From positions 18,726,441 through 18,790,440 of the forward strand of contig NC_084607.1 of the NCBI RefSeq assembly GCF_033807715.1: DNA of 64,000 nt, in the 5' to 3' direction. How positions within the stretch are numbered: position 1 is the stretch's first letter; each line of letters begins with the position of its first letter. The stretch comes from Cololabis saira. Taxonomy: Eukaryota; Chordata; Actinopteri; Beloniformes; Belonidae. Under the pieces are notes generated by a model that was not told the DNA's origin, did not search any database, and worked only from the letters and a program-made list of their open reading frames with translations. Below, piece after piece: positions 23,301-38,212 of this stretch. Both the position numbers and the translations under genes were made by a program.

Positions 23301-24385
23301 ACATACCAATTCACCAATACATTCACATACAAAAAAGTAGTTGTTCATGTGATGTTTAATGGAAATATATTTTCATATTGAAGGTGGATAACTGCACGCT
23401 GCCTTTACCATGCACAATGATTTGTGTATATGAAGCCTTGCCACTTGAGAACATTGCTACTGTACGCTGAACAGCAGGAAAATTGTTTTTCTTTTTTTTC
23501 TTTTTTTAAATGTTTTCCAAATGACTTCAAGTTGCACTGGTTCAAACAACCTCCCATGTAAATGAGCAAAGCCATGAGCATGTAGACATATGGGACTAGT
23601 GCTGGACAACAGGACAAAGTCCCCTCGTAATCAAAAGCACACAGTTTGGTGAGATGGCAAGATTGTCAACTGGACAGTGGAACCACCTGACTGTCTGATC
23701 CTGTTAAGTTATTGGAAGAAAATAGTCTGTAAATAAACTCAAAACTGAAGTTGATGGTGCTACAGGAGTTCATTGATCCAAAAGAGCACCAGGTAAATAT
23801 GTCTAAACGAGGGATTACTGGAGATTATCAAGGTTGAGCAACAGGTCCACATTTTTTTTCCTCCTTTTTTTCAAATTAATAATATATACTTTGGATGAAA
23901 GTAAGTGGTAAGTGGTTCAGATGTAATACGTACATTTTTGACATTGTTTAGGTTCCAAGGATTTCTTATGAAATACATGCTCTCCACACACAGTATGCAG
24001 CGCTTTTGTCTTGTGGGGATGAGAATAACTGAATCAATGTGGGGGTTCAATTTCTTGTATGGTGTTTTGACATGCGGTACGGCTGCGAAACAAAGCATTG
24101 ATGTTTCAGTTAAAGGGTGACCTACCCTACAAACAAATCTACACCTGCTCCAAATTAATACAGCTGAGGAGGAGATGTGACGCACGACTGGCAAACTATC
24201 GGTTTTGCATGTTGAATAAAGGGGTTCAAGTACATTTTTATGTACTGTCATATCCTTTGTATAATAGTTTTCACTAATATAAAGTGGGTAGGTTTAGGCA
24301 CCAAAACTTCTCTACAACAAAACTACTTGAGCAAATCCTCTATTAACATACTGTAAAGGCTGGTTAGATCTTTTCAGACTGTGGG
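20354..24385. other. No gene seen
   Basis: AT-rich intergenic sequence with short, unremarkable open frames. Confidence 0.5.
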
Positions 24386-24505
24386 ATGAATTGAGTACCT
24401 GGAGAAAACCCATGCAAGCGCAGGGACAACATTCAAAATCCACACAGAGAGAACCCTGAAGGGAATTGAACCAGGAACCCTTGTGGGACAACAGCAAGTG
24501 ACTAT
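24386..24505 (-). mobile_element. tRNA-derived SINE relic, antisense
   Basis: The - strand reads, in order, a degenerate tRNA-like B box (inverse of GGAATTGAACC, 24462-24472), then TCTGTGTGGATTTTGAATGT, GTCCCTGCGC and GGGTTTTCTCCAGGTACT. This is the order of a very common fish SINE-like repeat whose tRNA-like head resembles that of the SINE at 2492. No target duplication is visible. Confidence 0.6.
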
Positions 24506-27500
24506 TCTGCACAGAGCCTAAACAATTCTTTGTCAGGATGTAGAACATAAGACAAAGTACTCATACATTATTAGCTCATTTCTTTCTTGTGTTAATTATA
24601 TGAGCATCTGCTGCTGATAGCAAATCTAAGAAAGAAAGACTTGATGGGAAGTGAAAGCATCATGATCTGAAGCGGCGGCTGGAGACCACAAATGAAGATG
24701 AGGACCAGAAAGCTGGGTAACCTCTCTGAATTGGGGCCACAGAACCCTGCAAACGTCAGCTGACAACATGCTTTCATGCTCAAAAGAGTTGCATCTTTCT
24801 TTTTTTCTCCAATAAATGTCCCATTTAAAAAAAAAAGAGAGTTGCATTAATGTAGAATAGCGCAAATATGAGAGTTACACTTTAACACACAAAAAAAAAG
24901 TACTTTATGCTGCCGGTTGATGCTTTAACTGCTTTGTTTTGACCATTGTTTTGATTAAGTATTGCCCTTTTTATAACACTGGTCTGTGTGTTAACATCCA
25001 CACCGCTGCAATCATTCCAAATCTGACACTTTTGTTTTTGTCCTTTCCTCAGGTATCTATAATATCCAGTTATTTGAGTCATAGCCCCTCACTATGCTCC
25101 ATTACATGCACCTTACACATGTGTGGGGAGGAAAAGAATTCCCACCAATCCACTGAATGTTATTCCACGATTTTGTCTGTTTTGGGGGATATCTGAACTC
25201 CCAGCTGCCATTCACTTAATGCATAGAGCACAAATCTGAAACAAGGAGGTGACACACTAATGCATCCCATCTGGACATGGAATAAAGTAGTCCTATTCAC
25301 TCTCGTCAAGGTTCCTGCCCAGATCTCTTACAGCTGATTCTGGTGGAACAGCTGTGAAAGCGCAGGTTTTAAAGTTTGTAGTGTAAAATGTATGACCCTT
25401 CAGTGATCTTTACAAGAGTTCTCTGTTCCCAAAAAGCTCACACATCTGAGCTTGTTGTAACGTATGGATGTCAAAACGAGAGCTTGTCACGCTGTCATAT
25501 TTTGATTTACTGCTGCGCTATTTCAGCAGTGGTTTTTGAGTCTTTTAGAAAATGTCTTCAGGCAAAAAAAAAAAAGTTTGAGATCAATTCTGTTTAGTTC
25601 AGATTTCTTTGTGTTTCACATGTGCTTTATTTCATTTTAACTTCATTTATTTTAATGAACTGCCACACCTGTGTTGTGCTAAACATCATACGATACCTTG
25701 TTTTCTTCATTGGTTTCTCATTCTCACAATCTTGTCCATGTTCCTTCCCTTCATTTATGTTGCTTTCCTTTCCTGAGTCTTATATTTCAGATCATTAGTG
25801 GATTAAGTTTGGGACTATTAAATTCCTGCCAAGATGCACTGTTCATTTATTTATTGTTTTGATCTTTTTCTGTAACCTTCTTTGAAAAATTACATCCTGT
25901 GAACTGCATTGTAAACATGACAGTTTGGAGGACATTTTGGGGGCTTTAAAATACCCTAAAAATCAGTTTAATCCACATTATCATTCAAGAACGTGCCATC
26001 AGATACTTATTCTGGCTCTGCTTGGAGATTTGTCACTTGACCAAAGATTAACCATTTCTCATCTCGTCCTGATCAGTTTACAGCTCTACCACCAGTTCTG
26101 GTGTTACCCTTAACAATAGCCATCTTGTCCAGGCTGCCACCCTTCACATTCCTAAACCCATGTAATCCCAGCTCCACTACATCATAGTGTTACCACAGGT
26201 GACGAATATCTTCAGTAGACACAGTGCACCCTTTGTTCCCCCACTGTTTGGTTTTCCACCTTAAAAACACAGCTTGGCCAAGAACGAACGCAGATGCTGG
26301 TGAACTTCATGGCATGAGGTTCATTGGGAATTTGAGACAAATGCAGGTGTAAAGCTTCAACACTGACACCCAGCACCTGTCGGGCGTCTCGCACTCATCC
26401 TTCTGTCAGTTTTAGTCACACGTCTTCAGCCAGTGCATGGAATCCAGCTTGCATATACATTAGCTCCTCTTCCAGTCAGTGTTTTGGAAGAAAACTCTTT
26501 GACGAAAGAATGTGTAATCAGGAACATACAAGGGCTTTATTCTCAGAGTTTACATTGCTGATGATGGGTGCTTTCTGCTCAGGAAAGTATGTAGAATCTC
26601 AACTCCTCCAGTAGGTGGCGTCCCCACACAGCAGAGGGAAGCCAGGCCATGAGCAGAGTTTGCCTGTACAGTATATATTTCACGTGTTTATAGAGGTGCT
26701 GTGAGTTTCCCATGCCTGAAAGCAGATGGAAAACCACTTTTAAATAAAATAAATGAATAGCAAAGGAAGATAAAACATATGGACTTTGTCTGCGGTGAAT
26801 CTCTTGTGTGTTGCGCCCCTGTAGTCCAACCTCCATCTCTTTTTAGAGTTGTCTGCCTCTTTCCTGATATGGAGCTCCAGTCATTTCTTTAGTTCTGGGT
26901 AATTGTAGTCAACTTGGCTCTCATAAATCACACATGGTGGAGCAAGAAAAATCTGCATCCCCGTTGTGTAAGGTTTTGGAATACGATACGAGGACCAGGG
27001 AGGGAAAGGGTCCAGATTATGCAATAATTCATTTGAGACATTTCTGGATGACCAATAGGAAACAGCTTTCTCTCACTGGGATCAGTTTATAAATTGTAGT
27101 TGGAATGAGAATTAAAATCACCCCTGCAGACGTGATCAGTTCTGTCTCTTATCGCATCTTCAGCACTGACACTCTCCACCTCTGCACAAGCACCACAGAC
27201 GTCGGGTAAAACAGCTCCGCCACCTCCAGCAGCCATCTGTGACTTTTGGAAGCACACATGCCGAGCGCAGACTCATCAAACAGCTCGTTACTTTGTTACT
27301 GTAGTTTTGTCACATCTTTCAACGCCATCGAGATCAGGATTTAACTTCAGTAAAAAGTAAAAGGATTAAATTACATATACTGACAGAAACAGAAAGGGGG
27401 TTGAGTTTGCCTAAAACCTCATAAATCTCTCTTGTAAGGTAGATGGAACAAATCTCTCAAAATAGCCTGCCTGAAATAAATAACGAAGATGAAAGGGAGT

Positions 27501-30500
27501 GAAAAAGTGCAACTTGTATGGCTACATCTACACCTGCCAGGGGAATAGTACCGTATCATGATGACACTTGAGCACTGGAAGAAGATGCAGATATAATCAT
27601 TTTGATGGAAGTGATGCTGTGTGGGTACCAGTCACACATCTCTCCATGTGCAACTAAACCACACAGATGGCACATCATTTCTGGTACTGCTTAAGTGCAC
27701 AATATAACGCAAGTGTGAAATATTGGGGGGGTGCTCTTTTTACACAAGTCCAACTCTGCCAGAGTTCAGGTGATGCACCAAACTTGGAATCGTGATCATC
27801 GGAAGTCACATAAACACATTGCCACACTGACAACAGATCTTAACTTAAAGCTCATAATTATCCCTGATCTGCACTGACTTAGTATAATTGGAAGCAAGGG
27901 GTATAGACTTCAGAGGAAGCTTTCCTTCAAACAGCTGAAAACGAGGATCGCCTGAGCCATTAGTCTTTGCTAACCTCTGAGGATTGATCCAACACATTAT
28001 CTTTCAGCCAAAACCACCATCTGCATTTTTCCCCTTCCAATTTATTTATTTTGTTCTTTTTGTTTCATCGATTTTACAAGTTTAGCCTGCGGCACCAATT
28101 GAGCCGTTTTGATTTTTTCTGGCTGCTACTTCCATCAAATTACTCCATGTTCTTTTCTCATTCTGTAGTTATTATTGATACAACTCTGCAGTTTATTCAG
28201 TAAAATGCAGAACTGCACTCAGCCAGAGGTCGCACATAAATTATATCACATATTTGTATTTTAATCCAGTTTTGGAGAAGACTGTTAACATTGTTAAGCA
28301 AGCAGCCCTTCAAAATTGGAAGTTGCAGCTTTTTATCATTGATGACCATCATAGCAGCATGGTACTAATGAAGTTGATCAGCTCACCAATTTGGCCCACG
28401 ATGGATGAGATGTCATTACATTTTATATATTCATCGACAAAAAAACTTGCCCCACCAAGTTACTGTAAATGATGCAATATTGCTTCATCTAACTTGCAAT
28501 ATCACCAAAGGGTGAAATATGATTCCTTCCAAATAAGATTCCTTCCAAAGCACAGGATGGGACTTAATTGCAGAAATAAAAATCTTCAGAATTAATTAAT
28601 CCCAAATATCCCATTCAAACTGTGGTCACCAAGTTTTTGTAACCACACATATGTATGGCAACAGTGTTTCCTCAAATGTTTCTATAACAAACATCAAGGG
28701 TGCAGTTTGCAAAATCACTGTCTGACATGTTTCACTGTATGTTTTGCTTCTAGAAAGATGCATTTGATCCTTTTTTTTCTTTAAATACCATGTTTAAATT
28801 ATTTTAGATGTGTGTAAGGTTTATGGCAAGTATCAGTATCTCGATCTTTGTGTTAGGTGGTAATTAAAACATGTCAAATTATAAGTGATAAGTGATGTAA
28901 ATAGTCCCCTTGTTTGATGTGAATCCTTGAATGATTCCTGGCATTATTTACTTCAAAGAACTGCTTTTCTTATGGACAGTTTCCTAGATTCGCTCAAGCT
29001 CTGCTCTTAATTCATCAACAAGAAGAATATGCATTAGCAGCTCACCCCTGTGGTATTAAACAGAAACTGATGAGGACAGATTCATTTTAATGGCGATCCT
29101 TTGTATAGCATTTGTTCTCGCTTGGCATTTGAGTTTCAAACACACACGCACACTATATACAATGTCTTGGACACAGCTGCTTTGCCTTAGTCTTCCTATT
29201 GAAATATTCACACCCAATTAAGAACCATCTGGACGAACGTAAAGGTTACATCCCAAAGAACTGTGTCTGGAGAAAATTAATTCTCTCACATCAATACTGA
29301 AAGATGAACTAACTAAAGGAGGATCCTGAAAAAAAGAAGACAAAAAACCTCTTTCAATTCAAATAATCAATTTAGAGGCCGATAGCCAGATGGTCCTTTG
29401 GTCTTGCACAAAAACTCAAAATCTTAACAAGAATATTTGTCTTATTTCTAGTTAAAATGTCTCATTTTTAGTCACTGATGAGGTTTTCTAAAGGAAGATG
29501 TTGTCTAGATGGTGTACACTGGCATTGACAGGGCCCTCCCAAAGGTATTTCTGTACACAAGAGGTTTTCACATTTACTGAGTCAGAGGTAAATACAGTAA
29601 TTACTTTATCTGAAGTGCATCACAGCTTTTAAATATGATGAATTCATAAGGTTATCAGGTTTTCAGATTCCTGCAATGTTTCCCATTTCAATATCACCAC
29701 TCTGTGGATCATTTTATGGCACTTGATGCAATGACTTTAGAAACAAATATAAAGTATTACTATGGTTTTATTAATAATAAATGGGTTTGATTACCTGATG
29801 CAGTGGTTCTGGCAGAAAGAGACTGGCAGAATGAAGGCTTCTAGTTCAAAGCTCAATTCGGGTCTTTCTTTGAGGAGTCCATCTCTCTGCAGGTTTTTCT
29901 CCAGTTACTTTACCAAAAAGACAAAGAAAAAAAGTTGTTTATCAGTAAAAATATTTACTTTAGAATTAGATGCAACGAAAATTCAGAAAATTCAGAACAA
30001 AAATATGAATTCTGAGCAGGGCTCCTAAAACAGCTTCTTTCACCACCAACATGTCATAGTATGGACGATGAGACTGTTGCTTTGTTCCAGTGTACAGTGT
30101 GGATGATAGTGAGGTTAATATAGTTGTGGTAAACCGGTTTTTGCTTTTTCGTTTTTTTCTTTCGTCCAACTGTGTATGTTGTGTGAGTCCAGGTTGAAAA
30201 AACAGTCGACAGTTTTCCTGATATAACTGCTCCAACGTTCCTGCCTGGACTTCCTTTGTGCAGGTGGAAAGACTGATGCGTCACTGATGCTTTTCAACAT
30301 CAAACTTAATTTTATGTGACCTGGTATGAGAGAGATGAGAACTGCCCACTGCGTTTTTTTCTTTTCTCAATCTAATGATTTGTCTTTGATTTTTGTATCG
30401 ATTTCCCCTTTCTCTCCCTTCCTGACATTCCTGGTACCCTAATGTACTATTGCATTGTTATACACTGTTAGAAATGACTAACGGCCCCCCAGGTTACTTT

Positions 30501-32017
30501 TGGGCAGTACAACCACCACAGATCAGTGTGCTGTTGATCCAGAACAGCAAATGTTGAATCCCCAACACTTCCAGATGTTGACAGGTCTTTGGGCAAGGCA
30601 TAAAAATCCTCATTGCACCCACTACGCTCATAGTTGTCTGATTGTAGGGAAGAAACACTGCACACACACTTAAACATAACATTTCGCACTAAACAAGGAA
30701 TAGACAAAAGCATGTCAAAGCCTGCTTGGAAAAAGAAGAAGGTGGTAATTATGCTCCTCATGTGTGAGTCTGTGAAACCTTGTCAGTCTATGTCTGATTT
30801 GAGTACAGCATGTCTACTGAGAGGCAGCTGGCTCGACAATGATAGAGGGAGGTGAGAAGTTCCTGTCGCTTGTAAAAAACTCAGAAGGACTGAGTTTTTC
30901 TATGGTATTTAGTAACCATGGCGATGACCCTGCAGAGCCAGCATACGGGCTCAAGGATTTTAGTGTACTTCATTAACAGCAGAGAATTCTACTGAAAACA
31001 TGTTTGGAGGTCAGCAGGTCTGATGGTCATGATATAATATTAGTTTAATGTAGGGACCAGAAATGCCATATTATTTGCCATATCAGGATCTTAATTTGAC
31101 TGAGATAAACTCCTGCTGGCTTTTGGAGGAAATTTGATGATCAAAAACAAAAAGTAGCCCAACACTGAATTTGCTCTATTATGAAATGGATTTCTGTGAA
31201 GAGTCATGACTCACTTGCTGGTAATATTGATTGTTCTCTGCTCTCCGACGTGGTGCCTTTTTTTTTTGGTGTCAAACTGCCTTTCAGTCAGGATGACCGC
31301 CATGTCATGCCGTGTGAGATCCGTGGCAGAGAATTTTAGTGCCCATACAGATTGACAGATGAAAAGCTCAGTTTTGTACTTTTTTTTGTATTACAAGTAA
31401 AAACTGTTACCAGTCTGAGTGTCTTAACACATGAAAAACTTAGCAAATGTGGAACCATTAAAAGCAAAGTGTGTCAGTGCTGCACATCATGCATTTTAAA
31501 CTTATTTATTTAGAATATAATGTAATATAATGAGTAAAGACAAGCTGATCTGTCAGGGGGGAAAAAAAGTAGCTCAAATACTATTTTTTTTTATTGTATC
31601 ATACAGTAATTAAATATCGCCATGGGGAAAGCAGCTATCCCAGGAAATTAGCAGGAAATTGCAAATCACTATCAAGCATACTCTCCACAAATGTACCATT
31701 TGTAATCTGCCAGCTCTCGATCTGAAAACGTTTTACTCTCACTGATATCTGCTATTAACACAACTGGGGTGAACCTGCTGTACCCCCGTCTCTATAAGGG
31801 GTAACTGATGGTAGAATTGTTAAAAATGGATTTGTAGGTGACAATCTTATTCCGCTAAAGTACGATGTGGGGACACTGAAGAAGAGATGCTGTCAACTAT
31901 GACTTTGTAAGCCATGTGAAGCATGTAGCATTTGCTGAGAGGACACGGATAATCAGAGCAATGTATAGAAATGAGATAAATGCAGATATGTTGCTCAAGA
32001 GTTAAAGCTTTTAATAT
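24506..32017. other. No gene supported
   Basis: AT-rich intergenic sequence of about 7.5 kb. Short open frames have no recognised domain. A stretch near 30480-30660 looks vaguely SINE-like, but I cannot support it. Confidence 0.45.
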
Positions 32018-32018
32018 C

Positions 32019-32126
32019 CATCTATCTATCCATTTTCTTCTGCTCATCCGTTACCGGGATGTGGGGGCAGCAGTCTTAGCAGAGATGCCCAGATTTCCCC
32101 TGCCTTCACGCAGACACTTCCTCCAG
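32019..32126 (-). mobile_element. Short Rex3 3'-end fragment
   Basis: On the - strand the sequence aligns with the last 100 or so bases of the Rex3 copy at 17197: TTCCTCC-AGCT, GGGCAGCAGTCT, a diverged CTTATCCG-like motif, then a GATG/GATA tail. No coding value remains. Confidence 0.7.

Positions 32127-34989
<2,863 letters not shown>

Positions 34990-35063
<74 letters not shown>
34990..35063. repeat. (TA)n microsatellite
   Basis: About 74 bp of TA repeat directly touching the 5' end of the second Rex3 copy. Confidence 0.97.
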
Positions 35064-35065
<2 letters not shown>

Positions 35066-35392
35066 CCCTCCTTGAACTGCCACCTTACCGTGGTGGAGGG
35101 TTTGTGTTGCCCGAGTGATCCTAGGAGGTATGTTGTCGGGGGCATCACGCCCCTGTTAGGGTCTCCCATGGCAAACAGGTCCTAGGTGACGGGCCAGACT
35201 GAAGAGACAGACAGAAGAGCGGTTCATAGGCTAATCATGGTAAACAGAAGATCAAGGACCGTTACGTCACCCGGATCGGCGTCACCAGGGCCCCGCCCTG
35301 GAGCCAGGCCTGGGGTTGGGGCTCGTAGGCGAGCGCCTGGTTGCCGGGTCTTTGCCCGTGGGACCCGGCTGGGCTCAGCCCGAAACGGCGAC

Positions 35393-35456
35393 GTAGGCCC
35401 GCCTTCCTGTAGGCCCGCCTTCCTGTAGGCCCGCCTTCCTGTAGGCCCACCTTCCT
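35393..35456 (+). repeat. 16-bp minisatellite in the Rex3 5' region
   Basis: Four adjacent 16-mers, GTAGGCCCGCCTTCCT three times and GTAGGCCCACCTTCCT once, plus a partial fifth. The other Rex3 copy has a single unit at this place. Confidence 0.93.
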
Positions 35457-35575
35457 GTAGGCCCACCACCCGCAGGAAGGTCCATGAGAGTCCGGTGCAA
35501 TGTGGATTGGGTAGCAGTCATGATGGCGGGGTGCCTCAATGACCCAATCCCTGGAACAAAACCCTCTCAGTAGGG

Positions 35576-36430
35576 ACATGGAATGTCACCTCGCTGGGGG
35601 GGAAAGAGCCGGAGCTTGTGCGTGAGGTTGAGAGATACCGGCTAGAGATAGTCGGGCTCACCTCCACACATAGCTTGGGCTCTGGAACCCAGCTCCTTGA
35701 AAGGGGCTGGACCCTCCACTACTCTGGAGTTGCCCAGGGTGAGAGGCGGCGGGCTGGTGTGGGCTTGTTTATAGCCCCCCAGCTCAGTCGCCATGTGTTA
35801 GAGTTCACCCTGGTGAACGAGAGGGTCGCTTCCCTGCGCCTTCAGGTCGGGAAAAGGTCTCTCACTGTTGTTTGTGCCTACGGGCCGAACAGCAGTGTGG
35901 AGTACCCGGCCTTCTTGGGGTCCCTGGGAGGATAACTGGATAGTGCTCCAACTGGGGACTCCATTGTTCTACTGGGGGACTTCAACGCTCACTTGGGCAG
36001 TGACAGTGATACCTGGAGAGGCGTGATTGGGAGGAACGCCCTCCCCGATCTGAACCCGAATGGTGTTTTGTTGTTGGACTTCTGTGCTAGTCACAGTTTG
36101 TCCATAACGAACTCAATGATTGACTTTGTTGTTGTTTCATCTGGCCTTCGGCCGTATGTCTTGGACACTCGGGTGAAGAGAGGGGCTGAGCTGTCAACTG
36201 ATCACCATTTGGTGGTGAGTTGGATGTGCTGGCGGAGGAGGAGGTTGGACAGACCGGGCAGACCCAAACGGATTGTGAGGGTCTGTTGGGAACGTCTGGC
36301 TGAGCCCTCTGTCAGGGACATCTTCAACTCTCACCTCCGAGAGAACTTCTCTCAGATCCTGGGGGAGGCGGGGGACATTGAGTCCGAGTGGACCATGTTC
36401 TCTGCCTCCATTGTCGACGCGGCGGCTTGA
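35576..36430 (+). pseudogene. Rex3 endonuclease domain with in-frame stop
   Basis: [20 protein letters not shown] leads to [32 protein letters not shown] and a region ending [17 protein letters not shown]. The same frame is interrupted by TAA at 35933-35935 and resumes after it; [15 protein letters not shown] spans the metal-binding region. The frame then stops at TGA near 36430. Confidence 0.9.
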
Positions 36431-38185
36431 AGTTGTGGACGCAAGGTCTCCGGTGCCTGTTGTGGCGGCAATCCTAGAACCCGGTGGTGGACACCGGAAG
36501 TAAAGGATGCCGTCAGACTGAATAAGGAGTCCTACCGGGTTATTTTAGCCTGTGGGACTCCTGACGCAGTAGATAGGTACCGGCAGGCCAAGCGAGCCGC
36601 GGCTCGGGCGGTTCTGAAGGCAAAAACTCGGGTCTGGGAGGAGTTCGAGGAGGCCATGGAGGAAGACTTTCGGTCGGCCTCGAGGAAATTCTGGCGGACC
36701 GTTCGGCGCCTCAGAAGGGGGAAGCAGTACTCTGCTGGCACCGTTTACGGTGCGGGTGGGGAGCTGTTGACCTCGACTGGGGACATCGTCGGACGGTGGA
36801 AGGAATACTTCGAGGATCTCCTCAACCCGACTGACATGCCTTCCATTGAGGAAGCAGAGAGTGTGGACTCGGGGACGTGCTCATCCATCACCCAAGCTGA
36901 GGTCAATGAGGTAGTTCGTAAGCTCCTCAGTGGCAGGGCACCGTGGGTGGATGAGATTCGCCCTGAATACCTCAAGTCTCTGGATGTCGTAGGGCTGTCT
37001 TGGTTGACACGCCTCTGCGACATTGCATGGAGGAAGGGGACAGTACCACTGGAGTGGCAAACCGGGGTGGTGGTCCCTCTCTTTAAAAAGGGGGACCGGA
37101 GAGTGTGTTCCAACTATAGGGGGATCACACTTCTCAGCCTCCCCGGGAAAGTCTCTGGAGAGGAGAATACGGCCGATAGTTGAACCTCTGATTCAGGAGG
37201 AACAATACGGTTTCCGTCCCGGTCGTGGAACACTGGACCAGCTCTATACCCTCCGCAGGGTGCTCAAGGGTTCATGGGAATTTGCCCAACCAGTCTACAT
37301 GTGTTTTGTGGATCTGGAGAAGGCATTTGACCTTGTCCCTCGTGCCATTCTGTGGGGGGCGCTCAGTAAATATGGATTCCGGGGCCCTCTGTTAAGGGCT
37401 GTCCGGTCTCTATATGATCGGAGCAGGAGTCTGGTTCGCATTGCCGGCAGTAGATCAGACTTGTTCCCGGTGCATGTTGGACTCCGGAATGGTTGCCCTT
37501 TGTCACCGGTTCTGTTCATAATTTTTATGGACAGGATTTCTAGGCGTAGCCAGGGGCCGGAGGGGATCCAGTTTGGGAACCTCAGGATTTCATCTCTGCG
37601 TTTTGTGGATGATGTTGTCCTGTTGGCTTCATCGGACCGGGACCTTCAGCATGTGCTGGGGCGGTTTGAGGCCGAGTGCGACGCGGCAGGGATGAGAATC
37701 AGCACTTCCAAGACCTAGGCCATGGTTCTCTATCAGGAAAGGGTGGCATGCCTTCTCCGAGTGGGTGGAGAAGTCCTGCCTCAGGTGGAGGAGTTTAAGT
37801 ATCTCAGGGTGTTGTTCACGAGTGAGGGAACGATGGAGCGTGAGATTGAGAGACGGATCTGTGCAGCGTCCGCAGTTATGCGGTTGATGTACCGGACTGT
37901 CGTGGTGAACAAGGAGCTGAGTCGAAAGACGAAGCTCTCGATTTACCGGTCAATCTACGCACCTACCCTCACCTATGGTCATGAACTTTGGGTAGTGACC
38001 GAAAGGACAAGATCGCGGATACAAGCGGCCGGGGAAGACCCAGGACACGCTGGAGAGACTATGTCTCTCGGCTGGCCTGGGAACGCCTCGGACACCCCTC
38101 GGAAGAGCTGGAGGAAGTGTTTGGGGTGGAGGAAGTCTGGGCATCTCTGTTGAGGCTGCTGCCCCCGCGAGCCGGGAACGGATAA
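36431..38185 (+). pseudogene. Rex3 reverse transcriptase and C-terminus, broken
   Basis: SASRKFWRTVRRLRRGKQYS, TGVVVPLFKKGDRRVCSNYR, EEQYGFRPGRGTLDQLYTLR, VYMCFVDLEKAFDLVPRAIL, GLRNGCPLSPVLFIIFMDRI and RISSLRFVDDVVLLASSDRD give the polymerase blocks in order. The catalytic block reads FVDD rather than FADD; both aspartates remain. There is a frameshift near 37150, an in-frame TAG at 37716-37718, and a deletion near 38030 that removes about 69 residues between RSRIQAA and GRPRTRWRDY. Confidence 0.92.
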
Positions 38186-38212
38186 GCGGAAGAAGATGGA
38201 TGGATGGATGGA

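Larger units (their letters stand above)
35065..38212 (+). mobile_element. Rex3 non-LTR retrotransposon, near full length
   Basis: It starts CCCCTCCTTGAACTGCCACC at 35065, the same first base as the 17-20 kb copy, and ends in a (GATG)n tail at 38195-38212. Because the 5' edge touches a TA microsatellite, I cannot see a target duplication. It contains GGGGTGGTGGT (near 37064) and TTGTCACCGGT sequence typical of Rex3. About 200 bp of the C-terminal coding region is missing relative to the other copy. Orientation is opposite to the first copy. Confidence 0.94.

Noticed and set aside
30480..30660. Possible SINE-like stretch
   Set aside because: Only a short resemblance (TTTGGGCAAGGCA, CATTGCACCCACTAC). 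No pol III boxes or borders seen.
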